A DNA stretch of 64,000 bases from Bacteroidales bacterium (GTDB taxonomy: Bacteria; Bacteroidota; Bacteroidia; Bacteroidales; GCA-2748055). Shown here piece after piece: positions 18,606 through 27,696 of this stretch. Where the stretch lies: NCBI GenBank assembly GCA_029210725.1, contig JARGFM010000011.1:12390-76389 (forward strand), given 5' to 3'. Position 1 is the first letter of the stretch. Each line of letters begins with the position of its first letter. A program made the position numbers and the translations under genes. The notes below the pieces were generated by a model that saw only the letters and a program-made list of their open reading frames with translations, was not told where the DNA came from and did no database searches.

Positions 18606-19448
18606 TTAAATGACAAAATCAATGGGTGGCTTGAAATCCTTTCTGTCTTTCACCAGCACCCGGTGGTTCCGGTACACGACCGAATGGGGAGGAATGCACT
18701 CGGTAATCCAGGTATTCCCACCCACCACGGTATGGTGCCCGATCACTGTGTCTCCCCCCAGGATGGTACTCCCGGCATAAATCACCACATGGTCCTCAAT
18801 GGTGGGATGCCGTTTTGTATTCGCCATGGAACGCTCCACGCTCAGGGCACCCAGGGTAACTCCCTGGTAAATACTTACCTCCTTTCCAATCCGGGCCGTC
18901 TCACCGATCACAATCCCCGTGCCATGGTCTATGAAAAACGGCGACTCGATCTGTGCCCCCGGGTGAATATCGATCCCTGTTTTTTCATGGGCATATTCAG
19001 ACAAAATCCGGGGAAGGACCGGGACTTTTAAGTCGTACAGGATATGGGCCATCCGGTACACGGTAATGGCATAAAAACCGGGATAGCAAAGAATAACCTC
19101 CTCCACACAGCTGGCAGCAGGATCCAGTTTGGTGACAGTAACAGCATCGCAGGCCAGCTGCTCAAAAGCTTCCGGCACCCTGGATAAGAAATCATCCGCC
19201 AGCCCGGCAGGCGGACGATCGAGCGTTTTGCGAATGGAGTAGAGCAGCTCCCTCAGCTTTACGGCAGAGCGATCCAGCTCAATGGCTATATGGTCTTCAT
19301 CGACCGCACAATTCCGCCTTATGGGAAAGAGCGCATGGACCAGGTTTTCCAGAAACTGCTGCGACAACTCCATGGATGGAACTTCCGCACAATATCCCGA
19401 GTTAAACTGGCTTAAGCTGCGGGCAAAAGCCCTGTTATCATAAGTCAT
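18606..19448 (-). CDS. cysE: Serine O-acetyltransferase
   Basis: 280 residues from the ATG at 19448 ([12 protein letters not shown]), two bases after the pssA stop; the longer open frame into pssA is not coding. The N-terminal half is helical. The C-terminal half is a left-handed beta helix with hexapeptide repeats and the catalytic [16 protein letters not shown] motif, followed by [22 protein letters not shown]. It makes O-acetylserine from serine and acetyl-CoA for the CysK step encoded next. The extended N-terminus resembles the longer Bacteroidota/plant-type enzymes. Confidence 0.92.
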   Translation of the reverse strand: MTYDNRAFARSLSQFNSGYCAEVPSMELSQQFLENLVHALFPIRRNCAVDEDHIAIELDRSAVKLRELLYSIRKTLDRPPAGLADDFLSRVPEAFEQLACDAVTVTKLDPAASCVEEVILCYPGFYAITVYRMAHILYDLKVPVLPRILSEYAHEKTGIDIHPGAQIESPFFIDHGTGIVIGETARIGKEVSIYQGVTLGALSVERSMANTKRHPTIEDHVVIYAGSTILGGDTVIGHHTVVGGNTWITECIPPHSVVYRNHRVLVKDRKDFKPPIDFVI

Positions 19449-19450
19449 GC

Positions 19451-20182
19451 TTATACAACCCTCCGGACAAGTAAAAGGTTCAGCAGAGAAAGAAGAATAT
19501 AGACCAGGATCACCAGGGAGAGCCCTCCCCATCCGGTGAAGATCAGGATCAACAGTGCCAGCAGCAGCAGCAGGTAGCGGATCAGATTCCCTCTCAGGCG
19601 CATATGCTCGAACTTCAGGCTGTACATGGGGACAGGCAGGATCATATGAAAGGCCATGATGAACATGATGGTCCACATAAAAAAAAGGTTGAGGGGGGTC
19701 CCGAAAATGGTTCCACTCTGCATAAACTGCCAGAATATTCCGGTCCAGAACAGGGTATGAGCCGGGGTGGGAAGCCCGAAAAAAAATGTTCCCTCGTCCG
19801 CTTCCGTGTTAAAGCGGGCCAGCCGGATGGCAGATAAGGCCGGCACCAGCAGGACTGAAGCCAGAACCACCCACTGCAGGCTGTTATAAAAGGGCCCCGC
19901 CTCTGCCGGCAGGTTCAGGAACAGGTTCTTAAAAAGGGTATAGATAAAAACCCCCGGAAGCAGTCCGAAGGAGATCATATCGGCCAGAGAGTCGAGCTGC
20001 TTCCCGGTGCGACTGCCGGCCTTGAGCAAACGGGCCGCAAGACCGTCCAGGAAATCGAACACCGAAGCAGCCAGCACCAGGTAAACGGCCCAGCGCCATT
20101 GCCCTTCGAATGTGAGTAAAATGGCCAGACTGCCGCAGGCCAGGTTAAGCAGGGTGATCAGGTTGGGAACATGCCTTCTCAC
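19451..20182 (-). CDS. pssA: CDP-diacylglycerol-serine O-phosphatidyltransferase
   Basis: 243 residues, several membrane helices. The CDP-alcohol phosphotransferase signature is FLDGLAARLLKAGSRTGKQLDSLADMISFG, with the four conserved aspartates. The enzyme makes phosphatidylserine, the precursor of phosphatidylethanolamine. The GTG start at 20182 gives the usual MRRHVPNLITLLNLACG N-terminus. Its GTG overlaps the TGA of the 40-residue ORF upstream (GTGA), which implies translational coupling with the cytochrome bd operon. Confidence 0.93.
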   Translation of the reverse strand: MRRHVPNLITLLNLACGSLAILLTFEGQWRWAVYLVLAASVFDFLDGLAARLLKAGSRTGKQLDSLADMISFGLLPGVFIYTLFKNLFLNLPAEAGPFYNSLQWVVLASVLLVPALSAIRLARFNTEADEGTFFFGLPTPAHTLFWTGIFWQFMQSGTIFGTPLNLFFMWTIMFIMAFHMILPVPMYSLKFEHMRLRGNLIRYLLLLLALLILIFTGWGGLSLVILVYILLSLLNLLLVRRVV

Positions 20183-20301
20183 CGCTCCCCTCCTGAGTTT
20201 GCACGTTTCTCAAAATGTCTCAGTGCCCAGCGTACCGCCAGGTAAGAGACCAGGATCATAAATGGCCAGCTCAGATATCCGATAATAGCTCCTATATACA
20301 T
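20179..20301 (-). CDS. 40-residue single-helix membrane protein, CydX-like position
   Basis: An ATG at 20301 opens a 40-codon frame: MYIGAIIGYLSWPFMILVSY, then a second hydrophobic part, an Arg-rich turn (VRWALRHFEKR) and a polar tail. One membrane helix is predicted, with a basic end. It lies 23 bases after cydB and its TGA overlaps the pssA GTG. In Proteobacteria a similar-sized one-helix protein, CydX, is the third subunit of cytochrome bd and is encoded right after cydB. There is no clear sequence match to CydX, so the role is inferred from size, topology and position. Confidence 0.6.
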   Translation of the reverse strand: MYIGAIIGYLSWPFMILVSYLAVRWALRHFEKRANSGGER

Positions 20302-20324
20302 GGCTTAAGGTTTTTATTTTCTGA

Positions 20325-21455
20325 TTAATAGACATGATGCTCTTCCTTCATCTCCTTCTCATCGATCTTTTTCCTGTTTAATGCCCGCCAGGCTACAACA
20401 ATATAGGCCAGCACAAAGGGAATAAAGAGGGAAACCCAGCTCATGGCCACCAGGGTATAGTGGCTCGAGGAGGCATTCTCTATGGTCAGCGAGCTCTGCA
20501 GATCATAGGACGAAGGGTAGAAGGCGGTATGGTTAAAGCCGGCCAGCATAAAGAGCGAAAAGACCACCAGTACCGTACCGGGACCTGCCATCCAGATGCC
20601 ATTCCCGCAGTCCCGCAACACACCGCTGGCGATCCCGCCCAGTACGGCCAGGACACCTGCCAGGAACATCACCAGGACCACCGGCATGGCCAGGAGATTA
20701 TGGAAATACTTATTGGGATCCATATAAACCTCACCGCTTTCGGGATGCACTGCAAAACCATCACGAAGCATCAGCCAGACGGCAAATGCCAGGAAAAACA
20801 CCACAAAGGGAATGGCATTCCGGAACAGAGCTTTTTTGCTTCTGGCAAGGATGTTCTCATTGTCGATGGTCTTCATGAAATAGAGCAACCCAAGCACCCT
20901 GGCCAGGAAAAAGACCGTGAGACCAAGCAGCAGATTGAAGGGATTCAGCGCTGCTTCCAGACCGTGTGCCCCGGTGGCCCATGTCACGCTGTTCATTTCA
21001 TTCAGCGAAAACTGTGATCCCGAAAAGAAAGTGGCCACAGCCACTCCCACCAGGAAGGTCCCCAGCAGCCCATTGATAAAGAGGAACCATTCATAGGTCT
21101 TCTTCCCCAGAAAATTACTGGCCTTTGAGCGAAACTCATAGGAAACTGCCTGAATGATAAAGGCAAAAAGAATAAGCATCCATACCCCGTAGGCGCCTCC
21201 GAAGCTGGTGGCATAAAAAAGCGGGAAGGAGGCAAAAAATGCCCCTCCAAAAGTGACCAGGGTGGTAAAGGTAAATTCCCATTTCCGGCCCAGGGAATTG
21301 ACAATCATAGTCCGCTCCGCATCCGATTTACCAATACGGAAAATAAAGGTTTGTCCGCCCTGTACAAAAAACAGGAACACCAGGATAGAACCCAGCAGAG
21401 AAACGATGACAAACCAGTACTGTTGTAAAGCTAAATGTGACAGGTCTCCAAACAT
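20325..21455 (-). CDS. cydB: Cytochrome bd ubiquinol oxidase subunit II
   Basis: 376 residues, about eight to nine membrane helices. The N-terminus (LQQYWFVIVSLLGSILVFLFFVQGGQT) matches the CydB start, and FYATSFGGAYGVWMLILFAF and the C-terminal SFFIPFVLAY-type helices fit. CydB pairs with CydA in the bd-type quinol oxidase, which reduces oxygen at high affinity without proton pumping. It starts two bases downstream of cydA. A low-oxygen niche is suggested by the presence of both bd and caa3 oxidases. Confidence 0.95.
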   Translation of the reverse strand: MFGDLSHLALQQYWFVIVSLLGSILVFLFFVQGGQTFIFRIGKSDAERTMIVNSLGRKWEFTFTTLVTFGGAFFASFPLFYATSFGGAYGVWMLILFAFIIQAVSYEFRSKASNFLGKKTYEWFLFINGLLGTFLVGVAVATFFSGSQFSLNEMNSVTWATGAHGLEAALNPFNLLLGLTVFFLARVLGLLYFMKTIDNENILARSKKALFRNAIPFVVFFLAFAVWLMLRDGFAVHPESGEVYMDPNKYFHNLLAMPVVLVMFLAGVLAVLGGIASGVLRDCGNGIWMAGPGTVLVVFSLFMLAGFNHTAFYPSSYDLQSSLTIENASSSHYTLVAMSWVSLFIPFVLAYIVVAWRALNRKKIDEKEMKEEHHVY

Positions 21456-21457
21456 GA

Positions 21458-23020
21458 TTATTTTCCTCCAGGTCCTTTTTTAATTTGTGAAATCATAATT
21501 TTTATCTCTGCAATAAAGAGCACCGTAAAGGTGAGCAGGAAGATCCAGAAAGTGAGCTGGACTGCCCCGGGTTTTAAGCGTGTCACTGCCGAGATGGTGG
21601 GCATCATTTCGTAGACCACCCAGGGCTGACGCCCCAGTTCGGCCAGCACCCACCCTGCCTGGCTGGCAATCCAGGGCATGGGTATGGTGATCAGTGCCAC
21701 CCAGAGCAACCATTTGTGATTTCCCCAGCGGTTTTTCATACTGAGCCAGAGCACCAGGACGGAAAGGATCAGGAAATGGACCCCCAGGATCACCATGATG
21801 TGAAAGGTGTAAAAACTAAGCTTCACATTAGGGATTAACTCTTTTAACTCACGCCCCTGATAATACCCGAATCCAAAATGTGCAAAATACTCTTCGAGCC
21901 ATTCCGGATCACTGAATTTGGTTCGCAGGGCAGAATAGGCCGCTTCATCGCCCCGGTCCTTCGCCTTTTTCAGCTCTTTCAGGGTCTGAATGGCTATGGC
22001 ACCCCGCTCGATTCTCTCCTCATAAGCCATCAGGCCCTGCTCTTCATTCCCGTAAACCAGATCAGATATACCCGGAATAAATCCGCTTGGAGTCAGAAAA
22101 ACCATATAGGAAAGCGCGTTGGGTATTTCAATTTTGAAAATAAACTCCTGCCTGGGGTTGGGAAGCATGGTGGTATCGGTCCGCATCGCTCCGATAGCCA
22201 CCAGAGGTGCATGGGTCTGCCCTTCATAGAGGGCCTCCATGGCCGCAAATTTCATGGGCTGTTCCCGGGCCACGATTCTGGCCGAGGTGTCGCCTGTGGC
22301 AATGGTGGCAATGGCTGCAATCACGCCAAATACCGAAGCCACGATGGTACTTCTTTTAGCGAAAAGTACTTCATGCTTACGCAGCAGGAACCAGGCAGAA
22401 ATCCCGATCACAAACACAGAGGCCAGCAGAAAGCTGGAGGTAATGGTGTGGAGAAACTTGTTAACCGCCACCTCTGAGAAAATCACATCCCAGAAACTGG
22501 TCATTTCGTTACGGGCCGTGTCGGGATTAAACAGAGTTCCCACCGGGTGCTGCATCCAGGCATTGGCCACCAGGATCCATACCGCCGAAAGATTGGCCCC
22601 GAAAGCGGTCAGCCAGGAGGCCGCCAGATGGAAACGCTTACTGACTTTGTTCCATCCGAAAAACATGACGGCAATAAAGGTCGATTCCATAAAGAAGGCA
22701 AGGATGCCTTCAATGGCCAGTGGTGCCCCGAAAATATCCCCCACAAACCAGGAGTAGTTGGACCAGTTGGTTCCAAATTCAAATTCCAGGATAATTCCGG
22801 TGGCAACACCGATGGCAAAATTAATCCCGAAGAGTTTCATCCAGAATTTCGTGATCCGCTTCCACTCCTCATCGCCTGTTCGCACGTAAATGGTGTGCAT
22901 AAAAGCAACCATAAAGGAGAGTCCCAGGGTCAGCGGTACAAAAATCCAGTGAAACATGGCTGTGAGCGCAAATTGCCCCCGAGACCAGTCGACCAGTGAC
23001 ATATCTATTGATTCAAGCAT
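21458..23020 (-). CDS. cydA: Cytochrome bd ubiquinol oxidase subunit I
   Basis: 520 residues. Heme-ligand regions are visible: FALTAMFHWIFVPLTLG (N-terminal His), FLHTITSSFLLASVFVIG (second His), and a Met-containing helix. The periplasmic Q-loop between EIPNALSYMVF and YTFHIMVILGVHF is long, like E. coli CydA, placing it in the long-Q-loop class. It oxidises quinol and carries hemes b558, b595 and d. The neighbours are DUF4492 upstream and cydB downstream. Confidence 0.96.
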   Translation of the reverse strand: MLESIDMSLVDWSRGQFALTAMFHWIFVPLTLGLSFMVAFMHTIYVRTGDEEWKRITKFWMKLFGINFAIGVATGIILEFEFGTNWSNYSWFVGDIFGAPLAIEGILAFFMESTFIAVMFFGWNKVSKRFHLAASWLTAFGANLSAVWILVANAWMQHPVGTLFNPDTARNEMTSFWDVIFSEVAVNKFLHTITSSFLLASVFVIGISAWFLLRKHEVLFAKRSTIVASVFGVIAAIATIATGDTSARIVAREQPMKFAAMEALYEGQTHAPLVAIGAMRTDTTMLPNPRQEFIFKIEIPNALSYMVFLTPSGFIPGISDLVYGNEEQGLMAYEERIERGAIAIQTLKELKKAKDRGDEAAYSALRTKFSDPEWLEEYFAHFGFGYYQGRELKELIPNVKLSFYTFHIMVILGVHFLILSVLVLWLSMKNRWGNHKWLLWVALITIPMPWIASQAGWVLAELGRQPWVVYEMMPTISAVTRLKPGAVQLTFWIFLLTFTVLFIAEIKIMISQIKKGPGGK

Positions 23021-23024
23021 AGGG

Positions 23025-23228
23025 TTATGGATTAGTTAGTTGTTCCAGTACGTGGTCGGCCCGCTCCTCGTCACTGTTGAAATCACGCTTCAGCAGGTCA
23101 GGGAAAAAGAAGAGCCTGAGTACAACAAACATAATAAACAGTTTGATCAGGATAATAGCCCAGAGATTCCGACCCCAGGTCATCTTTCTGAACCCCTCGT
23201 AATAGAATAGAAAAATTCTTCTAAGCAT
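23025..23228 (-). CDS. DUF4492 small membrane protein
   Basis: 67 residues: a basic amphipathic N-terminus (FYYEGFRKMTWGRNLW), one membrane helix (AIILIKLFIMFVVLRLFFF) and an acidic tail. DUF4492 proteins are known as conserved first genes of cydAB operons in Bacteroidota and Campylobacterota. They are probably assembly or accessory subunits, but this is not demonstrated. It lies four bases before cydA and is the first gene of the operon. Confidence 0.85.
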   Translation of the reverse strand: MLRRIFLFYYEGFRKMTWGRNLWAIILIKLFIMFVVLRLFFFPDLLKRDFNSDEERADHVLEQLTNP

Positions 23229-23277
23229 CGTATCCGGAATCTACTGCAAATTAATAAAATGAAATATGAAGTATCAG

Positions 23278-23305
23278 CAAATGTACTATTTTTACTTATT
23301 ACAAA
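23278..23305 (-). promoter_or_regulatory. Possible promoter of the cytochrome bd operon
   Basis: On the minus strand TACATTTG (23278-23285) matches the TAnnTTTG -7 consensus. A TTTG lies at 23302-23305, 16 bases upstream, which is shorter than the usual 19. It is about 50 bases before the DUF4492 start codon. Confidence 0.4.
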
Positions 23306-23423
23306 TAACTAAAAATTTATCTGTGGATTGGTGGGAATTCCATTAAAAACGACGCATATTTGTTATGCCACCCTCTATGCTGATGAAAAAGAAGATATTG
23401 CCCTGAAAACTTAAATCGAAAGG

Positions 23424-24191
23424 ATGAAACGCACCCTGAGCACCTTGCTCCTGAGTATTATTATTTTCCCATTGCTCGCACAAAGCGATGCGGATATAGA
23501 AATCGGAGTGATCGAAAAACTGGACCAGTATATCCCGCTGGATGCCAAGCTGATCAATGAAAATGGCGATACAGTGATTATTGGAGATCTTCTGGATAAA
23601 CCTACTATTCTGAACTTTGTATATTATCGCTGTCCCGGAATCTGTTCCCCTCTTATGGACGGACTGGCAGATGCCATGGACGGCAACGATCTGATACTGG
23701 GGGAGGATTATCAGGCCCTGACCATCAGTTTTGATGCCAGGGAAGCCACTTTCCTGGCGGTCCGGAAAAAGAACAATTACCTCAACCTGATGGAGAAAAA
23801 GGACCAGGCCGAAAAGGGCTGGCTCTTTTTTACCAGCGACAGTGCGAGCATTGCCCGCCTGACCGAAGCGGCCGGATTCCGCTATAAACCCACGGGCAAC
23901 GATTTCATTCATTCGGCCACGCTGATCATCCTGGATCCCAAAGGCAAGATCACCCGTTACATGAATGGCATCTATTTCCTGCCCTTCGAGTTGAAGATGT
24001 CTTTGCTGGAAGCTGCCGAAGGGAAGTCGGGTCCCACCATCAACAGGGTCCTGCAATATTGCTATTCCTATGACCCGGAAGGACAAAAATATATGCTGAA
24101 CATCACCAAGGTATCGGCTACCCTGATCCTTTTTTTCGCGGTGGTCCTGTTCCTTGGGCTGATATTTTTCAGAAAAAGAAAAACACAATAA
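23424..24191 (+). CDS. SCO1/SenC-family copper protein
   Basis: 255 residues with signal peptide (MKRTLSTLLLSIIIFPLLAQ). The thioredoxin-like fold carries the copper-binding CPGIC within YYRCPGICSPLMDG, plus the distal histidine in FIHSATL. A C-terminal membrane helix (around 225-250) followed by RKRKTQ anchors it, so it has two possible membrane elements. SCO proteins deliver copper to or reduce the CuA site of cytochrome oxidase subunit II. It begins the oxidase operon, three bases before the subunit I gene. Confidence 0.92.
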   Translation: MKRTLSTLLLSIIIFPLLAQSDADIEIGVIEKLDQYIPLDAKLINENGDTVIIGDLLDKPTILNFVYYRCPGICSPLMDGLADAMDGNDLILGEDYQALTISFDAREATFLAVRKKNNYLNLMEKKDQAEKGWLFFTSDSASIARLTEAAGFRYKPTGNDFIHSATLIILDPKGKITRYMNGIYFLPFELKMSLLEAAEGKSGPTINRVLQYCYSYDPEGQKYMLNITKVSATLILFFAVVLFLGLIFFRKRKTQ

Positions 24192-24194
24192 CCC

Positions 24195-25808
24195 ATGAGT
24201 TCGAATACAACAGATTATACAGCCTATAAATCCTACCTGGAGGAAGACGGGGGAAGAAAGGGCATCTTCAAATGGATCCTGTCCACAGACCACAAACGGA
24301 TCGGCCTGCTCTACCTCTATGCCATGATGGGCTGGTTCATCGTTGGGGTGGTGCTGGGACTGCTCATGAAACTGGAGCTGATCGCCCCGGGCAAAACCCT
24401 GATGGGACCACAGTCATACAATGCCACCTTTACCGTCCATGGCGTGATCATGATTTTCCTGATCGTGATTCCCGGACTCCCGGCGGTTTTTGGGAACTTC
24501 TTTCTGCCTATCCAGATCGGGGCCAAAGACGTGGCCTTTCCCAGGCTCAACCTGTTTTCCTGGTACATCTATGTGCTGGGGGGGATCCTGGTGATTATCT
24601 CCCTGTTTGGAAACGGGGCTCCCGATACCGGCTGGACCTTTTACGCTCCCTACAGTTTTAAGACGGGAACCAACATGCTGCCCGCTGCACTGGGGGCCTT
24701 TGTGTTGGGTTTCTCTTCCATCCTGACCGGACTGAACTTCATTGTGACCATTCACCGGATGCGGGCCCCCGGCATGAGCTGGTTTAAAATGCCATTGTTT
24801 ATCTGGACCTTGTATGGCACAGGCTGGATACAATTGCTGGCTACCCCCATAGTGGGCATCACCCTGCTGATGGTGGCCGGGGAACGGATTTTGGGGATCG
24901 GTTTCTTTGATCCTGCCAAGGGAGGTGATCCCCTGCTGTACCAGCACCTGTTCTGGATCTATTCCCATCCGGCAGTATATATTATGATCCTGCCGGCCAT
25001 GGGGGTCATTTCGGAGATCATCCCCACCTTTTCGAAAAAAACCATCTTCGGGTACAGGGCTATTGTTTTCTCCACCCTGGCCATTGCTTTTGTGGGCTAT
25101 TTTGTCTGGGGACACCACATGTTTACCTCCGGCATGAGCGGCACCGCGCTCTGGGCCTTCTCCCTGCTCACTTTCATCGTGGCCATCCCCAGCGCCATCA
25201 AGGTATTTAACTGGATCTCCACCATGCACCAGGGATCTATCAGTGTAGAGGTTCCCTTCCTCTGGGCTGCTTCCTTTATATTTATTTTTATGATCGGGGG
25301 ACTTACGGGACTGGTGCTGGGTTCGCTGGCTACCAATGTGCATGTACACGATACCGCCTTTGTGGTGGCTCACTTCCATTTCATTGTCTTTGGAGGGGTG
25401 GGATTTGCTTTCTTCGGGGCCATGCACTACTGGTTCTCCAAGATTTTTGGCCGCGTGTATGATAAAAGCTGGGCCAAAACCGGCTGGATCACCTTTTTCA
25501 TTGGCTTTGTAAGTCTGTACGGACCCATGTTCTACCTGGGAATCAAGGGCATGCCACGTCGCTACTTCGACTATCTGGAAGAGTTTCACGGGCCCAACAT
25601 CATCTCCTCCTTCGGAGCCCTGGTCATGATCGCCGGTTTTGTGATCATCCTGATCAACCTGATCAAATCGGCAAGGCACGGGGAAAAGACCACGGAAATG
25701 AATCCCTGGGGAGGCACCAACCTGGAATGGCAGGTTCCCACACCCCCACCCCTGGAAAACTTTGATGAAATACCGGTGATCGAGAAAGCCACCTATAAAT
25801 ACGATTAA
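24195..25808 (+). CDS. ctaD: Cytochrome c oxidase subunit I (A2-type heme-copper oxidase)
   Basis: 537 residues, 12 membrane helices. Heme and CuB ligands are seen in FTVHGVIMIF, WIYSHPAVYIMILP (His-Tyr crosslink), VWGHHMF and VHDTAFVVAHFHF. The helix VI motif is YSHPAVY instead of HPEVY, so the D-channel glutamate is absent; this YS form defines A2-type oxidases. The K-channel lysine region is PTFSKKTIFGY. It reduces oxygen and pumps protons. It is the second gene of the SCO-I-III-IV-II operon. Confidence 0.96.
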   Translation: MSSNTTDYTAYKSYLEEDGGRKGIFKWILSTDHKRIGLLYLYAMMGWFIVGVVLGLLMKLELIAPGKTLMGPQSYNATFTVHGVIMIFLIVIPGLPAVFGNFFLPIQIGAKDVAFPRLNLFSWYIYVLGGILVIISLFGNGAPDTGWTFYAPYSFKTGTNMLPAALGAFVLGFSSILTGLNFIVTIHRMRAPGMSWFKMPLFIWTLYGTGWIQLLATPIVGITLLMVAGERILGIGFFDPAKGGDPLLYQHLFWIYSHPAVYIMILPAMGVISEIIPTFSKKTIFGYRAIVFSTLAIAFVGYFVWGHHMFTSGMSGTALWAFSLLTFIVAIPSAIKVFNWISTMHQGSISVEVPFLWAASFIFIFMIGGLTGLVLGSLATNVHVHDTAFVVAHFHFIVFGGVGFAFFGAMHYWFSKIFGRVYDKSWAKTGWITFFIGFVSLYGPMFYLGIKGMPRRYFDYLEEFHGPNIISSFGALVMIAGFVIILINLIKSARHGEKTTEMNPWGGTNLEWQVPTPPPLENFDEIPVIEKATYKYD

Positions 25809-25819
25809 AGCCGAACCCT

Positions 25820-26437
25820 ATGTCAGAAACCCTATCACATCAGGTCGTGCACAGAGACGATGAGGCATCGAAGCTTGGCATATGGCTTTTCATATTTACC
25901 GAGCTCTTGTTTTTCGGGGGACTCTTCCTTACCTATGCGGTATACCGGAACATGAACCGACAGGCCTTTCACCTGGCTGCCGAAGAGCTGGATGTGGCCG
26001 TGGGCACCATCAATACCGTGATCCTGCTGATCAGCAGCATGACCATGGCCATGGCCACCACTTCCATCCAGAAAAAGGACAAGCGGACCACCCTGATCCT
26101 GATCTGGATCACCCTGCTCCTGGCCCTGGCCTTCCTGGTAAACAAATACTTTGAATGGAGCGGCAAGATCGGGCATGGAATCTGGCCCGGATCCCCCTTA
26201 CTGGAAGAGCTGGGCAGGGGGGACACCCTCTTTTTCGGACTCTATTTCTTTATGACCGGACTGCATGCCCTGCACATCATCATCGGCATGGTCCTGCTGG
26301 CGGTGGTCCTGGTCAGGGTGCAAAAGGACAGGATCACCTTTGACAACTTTCAATTGCTGGAAAACGGGGGCCTTTACTGGCACCTGGTGGATTTGATCTG
26401 GATCTTTCTTTTCCCGCTCTTCTACCTGATCACTTAA
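25820..26437 (+). CDS. ctaE: Cytochrome c oxidase subunit III
   Basis: 205 residues, five membrane helices as in short bacterial CoxIII. Conserved segments are KLGIWLFIFTELLFFGGLF, FFMTGLHALHIIIGM, and GGLYWHLVDLIWIFLFPLFY at the C-terminus. It stabilises subunit I and takes part in proton uptake. The gene follows subunit I by 11 bases and precedes the small subunit IV gene by 12. Confidence 0.95.
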   Translation: MSETLSHQVVHRDDEASKLGIWLFIFTELLFFGGLFLTYAVYRNMNRQAFHLAAEELDVAVGTINTVILLISSMTMAMATTSIQKKDKRTTLILIWITLLLALAFLVNKYFEWSGKIGHGIWPGSPLLEELGRGDTLFFGLYFFMTGLHALHIIIGMVLLAVVLVRVQKDRITFDNFQLLENGGLYWHLVDLIWIFLFPLFYLIT

Positions 26438-26449
26438 AACATCATCACC

Positions 26450-26734
26450 ATGACGGATACGCCACATCATATTGTACCCTATCGCACCTACGGATTGATC
26501 CTGCTCCTCCTGCTGGTTCTGACCGCCGTTTCGGTGGCAGTCACCCAGATAGAGCTGACCCGGTGGGCCACTATAGTGGCCCTGCTGCTGGCCGCTACAA
26601 AATCGGCCGTGGTCCTGGCCGTATTTATGCATCTGAAGTTCGATCAAATGGTATATAAAGTCATGGCCATCTTTGTCGTTCTGTTAGTACTCGCGGTCTT
26701 TGTGCTCACTTTCTTTGATTACGCATTCAGATAA
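26450..26734 (+). CDS. Cytochrome c oxidase small subunit IV (prokaryotic COX4 type)
   Basis: 94 residues with three hydrophobic helices: YGLILLLLLVLTAVSVAVT, TIVALLLAATKSAVVLAVFMHL and VMAIFVVLLVLAVFVLTFF. The AATKSAxVxxxFMHLK motif is typical of the caa3/bo3 small subunit (CtaF/CyoD-like). It is structural, helping assembly of the complex. The gene lies between subunits III and II. Confidence 0.9.
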   Translation: MTDTPHHIVPYRTYGLILLLLLVLTAVSVAVTQIELTRWATIVALLLAATKSAVVLAVFMHLKFDQMVYKVMAIFVVLLVLAVFVLTFFDYAFR

Positions 26735-26745
26735 ATCCTTGCCTA

Positions 26746-27696
26746 ATGTATACTGCAGATCCACAACAAGCTTCCAATTTTGTCGCCGGTGTCGACCAGG
26801 TCTTCGCGATCATTCTGGGGGTTTCCATATTCTTTCTCATCGCACTTACGGTAATCATGCTGGTTTTTATCCGCAAGTACCGCAAGGATAAGCATCCAAA
26901 GGCCATACAGAATGAGGGCAGCAATAAGCTCGAAATTCTGTGGACTGTAATCCCCCTGTTGCTGGTCCTGGTGATGTTCTATTTCGGATGGATGGGTTGG
27001 AGACCCATGAAAAACCCTCCGGAGGATGCCATGCGCGTGAAGGCCATTGCCCGCATGTGGAACTTCAGGTTCGAATATCCCAATGGAAAGTTCACCGACA
27101 GTCTCTATGTACCCATCAATGAACCGGTGATACTCGACCTGGTGGCGCTCGATGTGCTGCACAGCCTCTACATTCCTGCCTTCAGGGTCAAGGAGGATAT
27201 GGTGCCCGGACAGGAAAAGGAGATGTGGTTCATCCCCGGCACTGTGGGGGAATTCGACCTGTTCTGTACAGAGTATTGCGGACTGGAGCACTCCTACATG
27301 TTTACCATGGTGAAGGTCTTGCCCAAGGAAGAATTTGATGCCTGGATTGCCGATACTTCGGCCGTGGTGACTGTGGTGGATACAGAAACATCCCTGGCCG
27401 ACCAGGGCTGGGAGGTGCTCAGGCGAAACGGCTGCAATGCCTGTCATTCCAGCGACGGCAGCAAACTGGTGGGCCCCTCCTACCTGGGTGGCTGGGGGGG
27501 TACACGCACGGTGACCACCGGAAGAGAAGTGCGTGAAGTCAGCGTGGATGAGGAGTATATCAAACGATCCGTTTTTGATCCCAATGCCGATATTGTGGAA
27601 GGGTTCAACCGGGGACTGATGCTCTCCTACGAAGGAATGGTCACCGAACAGGAGGTGGAGCTGATCATCGAATACCTGAAAGAACTGAATGAATAG
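26746..27696 (+). CDS. ctaC: Cytochrome c oxidase subunit II with fused cytochrome c (caa3 type)
   Basis: 316 residues. Two membrane helices (about 15-45 and 65-85) precede the cupredoxin domain, whose CuA site is CTEYCGLEHSYM (two Cys, His, Met). The C-terminal domain after ~residue 220 is a cytochrome c with NGCNACHSS and a distal Met region (GLMLSYEGM). Electrons from the alternative complex III or a soluble cytochrome enter here. No signal peptide is cleaved before helix 1. The gene is last of the structural subunits, unlike the common order with subunit II first. Its end overlaps the heme O synthase gene by eight bases. Confidence 0.95.
   Translation: MYTADPQQASNFVAGVDQVFAIILGVSIFFLIALTVIMLVFIRKYRKDKHPKAIQNEGSNKLEILWTVIPLLLVLVMFYFGWMGWRPMKNPPEDAMRVKAIARMWNFRFEYPNGKFTDSLYVPINEPVILDLVALDVLHSLYIPAFRVKEDMVPGQEKEMWFIPGTVGEFDLFCTEYCGLEHSYMFTMVKVLPKEEFDAWIADTSAVVTVVDTETSLADQGWEVLRRNGCNACHSSDGSKLVGPSYLGGWGGTRTVTTGREVREVSVDEEYIKRSVFDPNADIVEGFNRGLMLSYEGMVTEQEVELIIEYLKELNE

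Noticed and set aside
24414-25679. 421-codon antisense open frame
   Set aside because: It lies wholly opposite ctaD and has a His/Gln/Gly-rich composition typical of a shadow frame.
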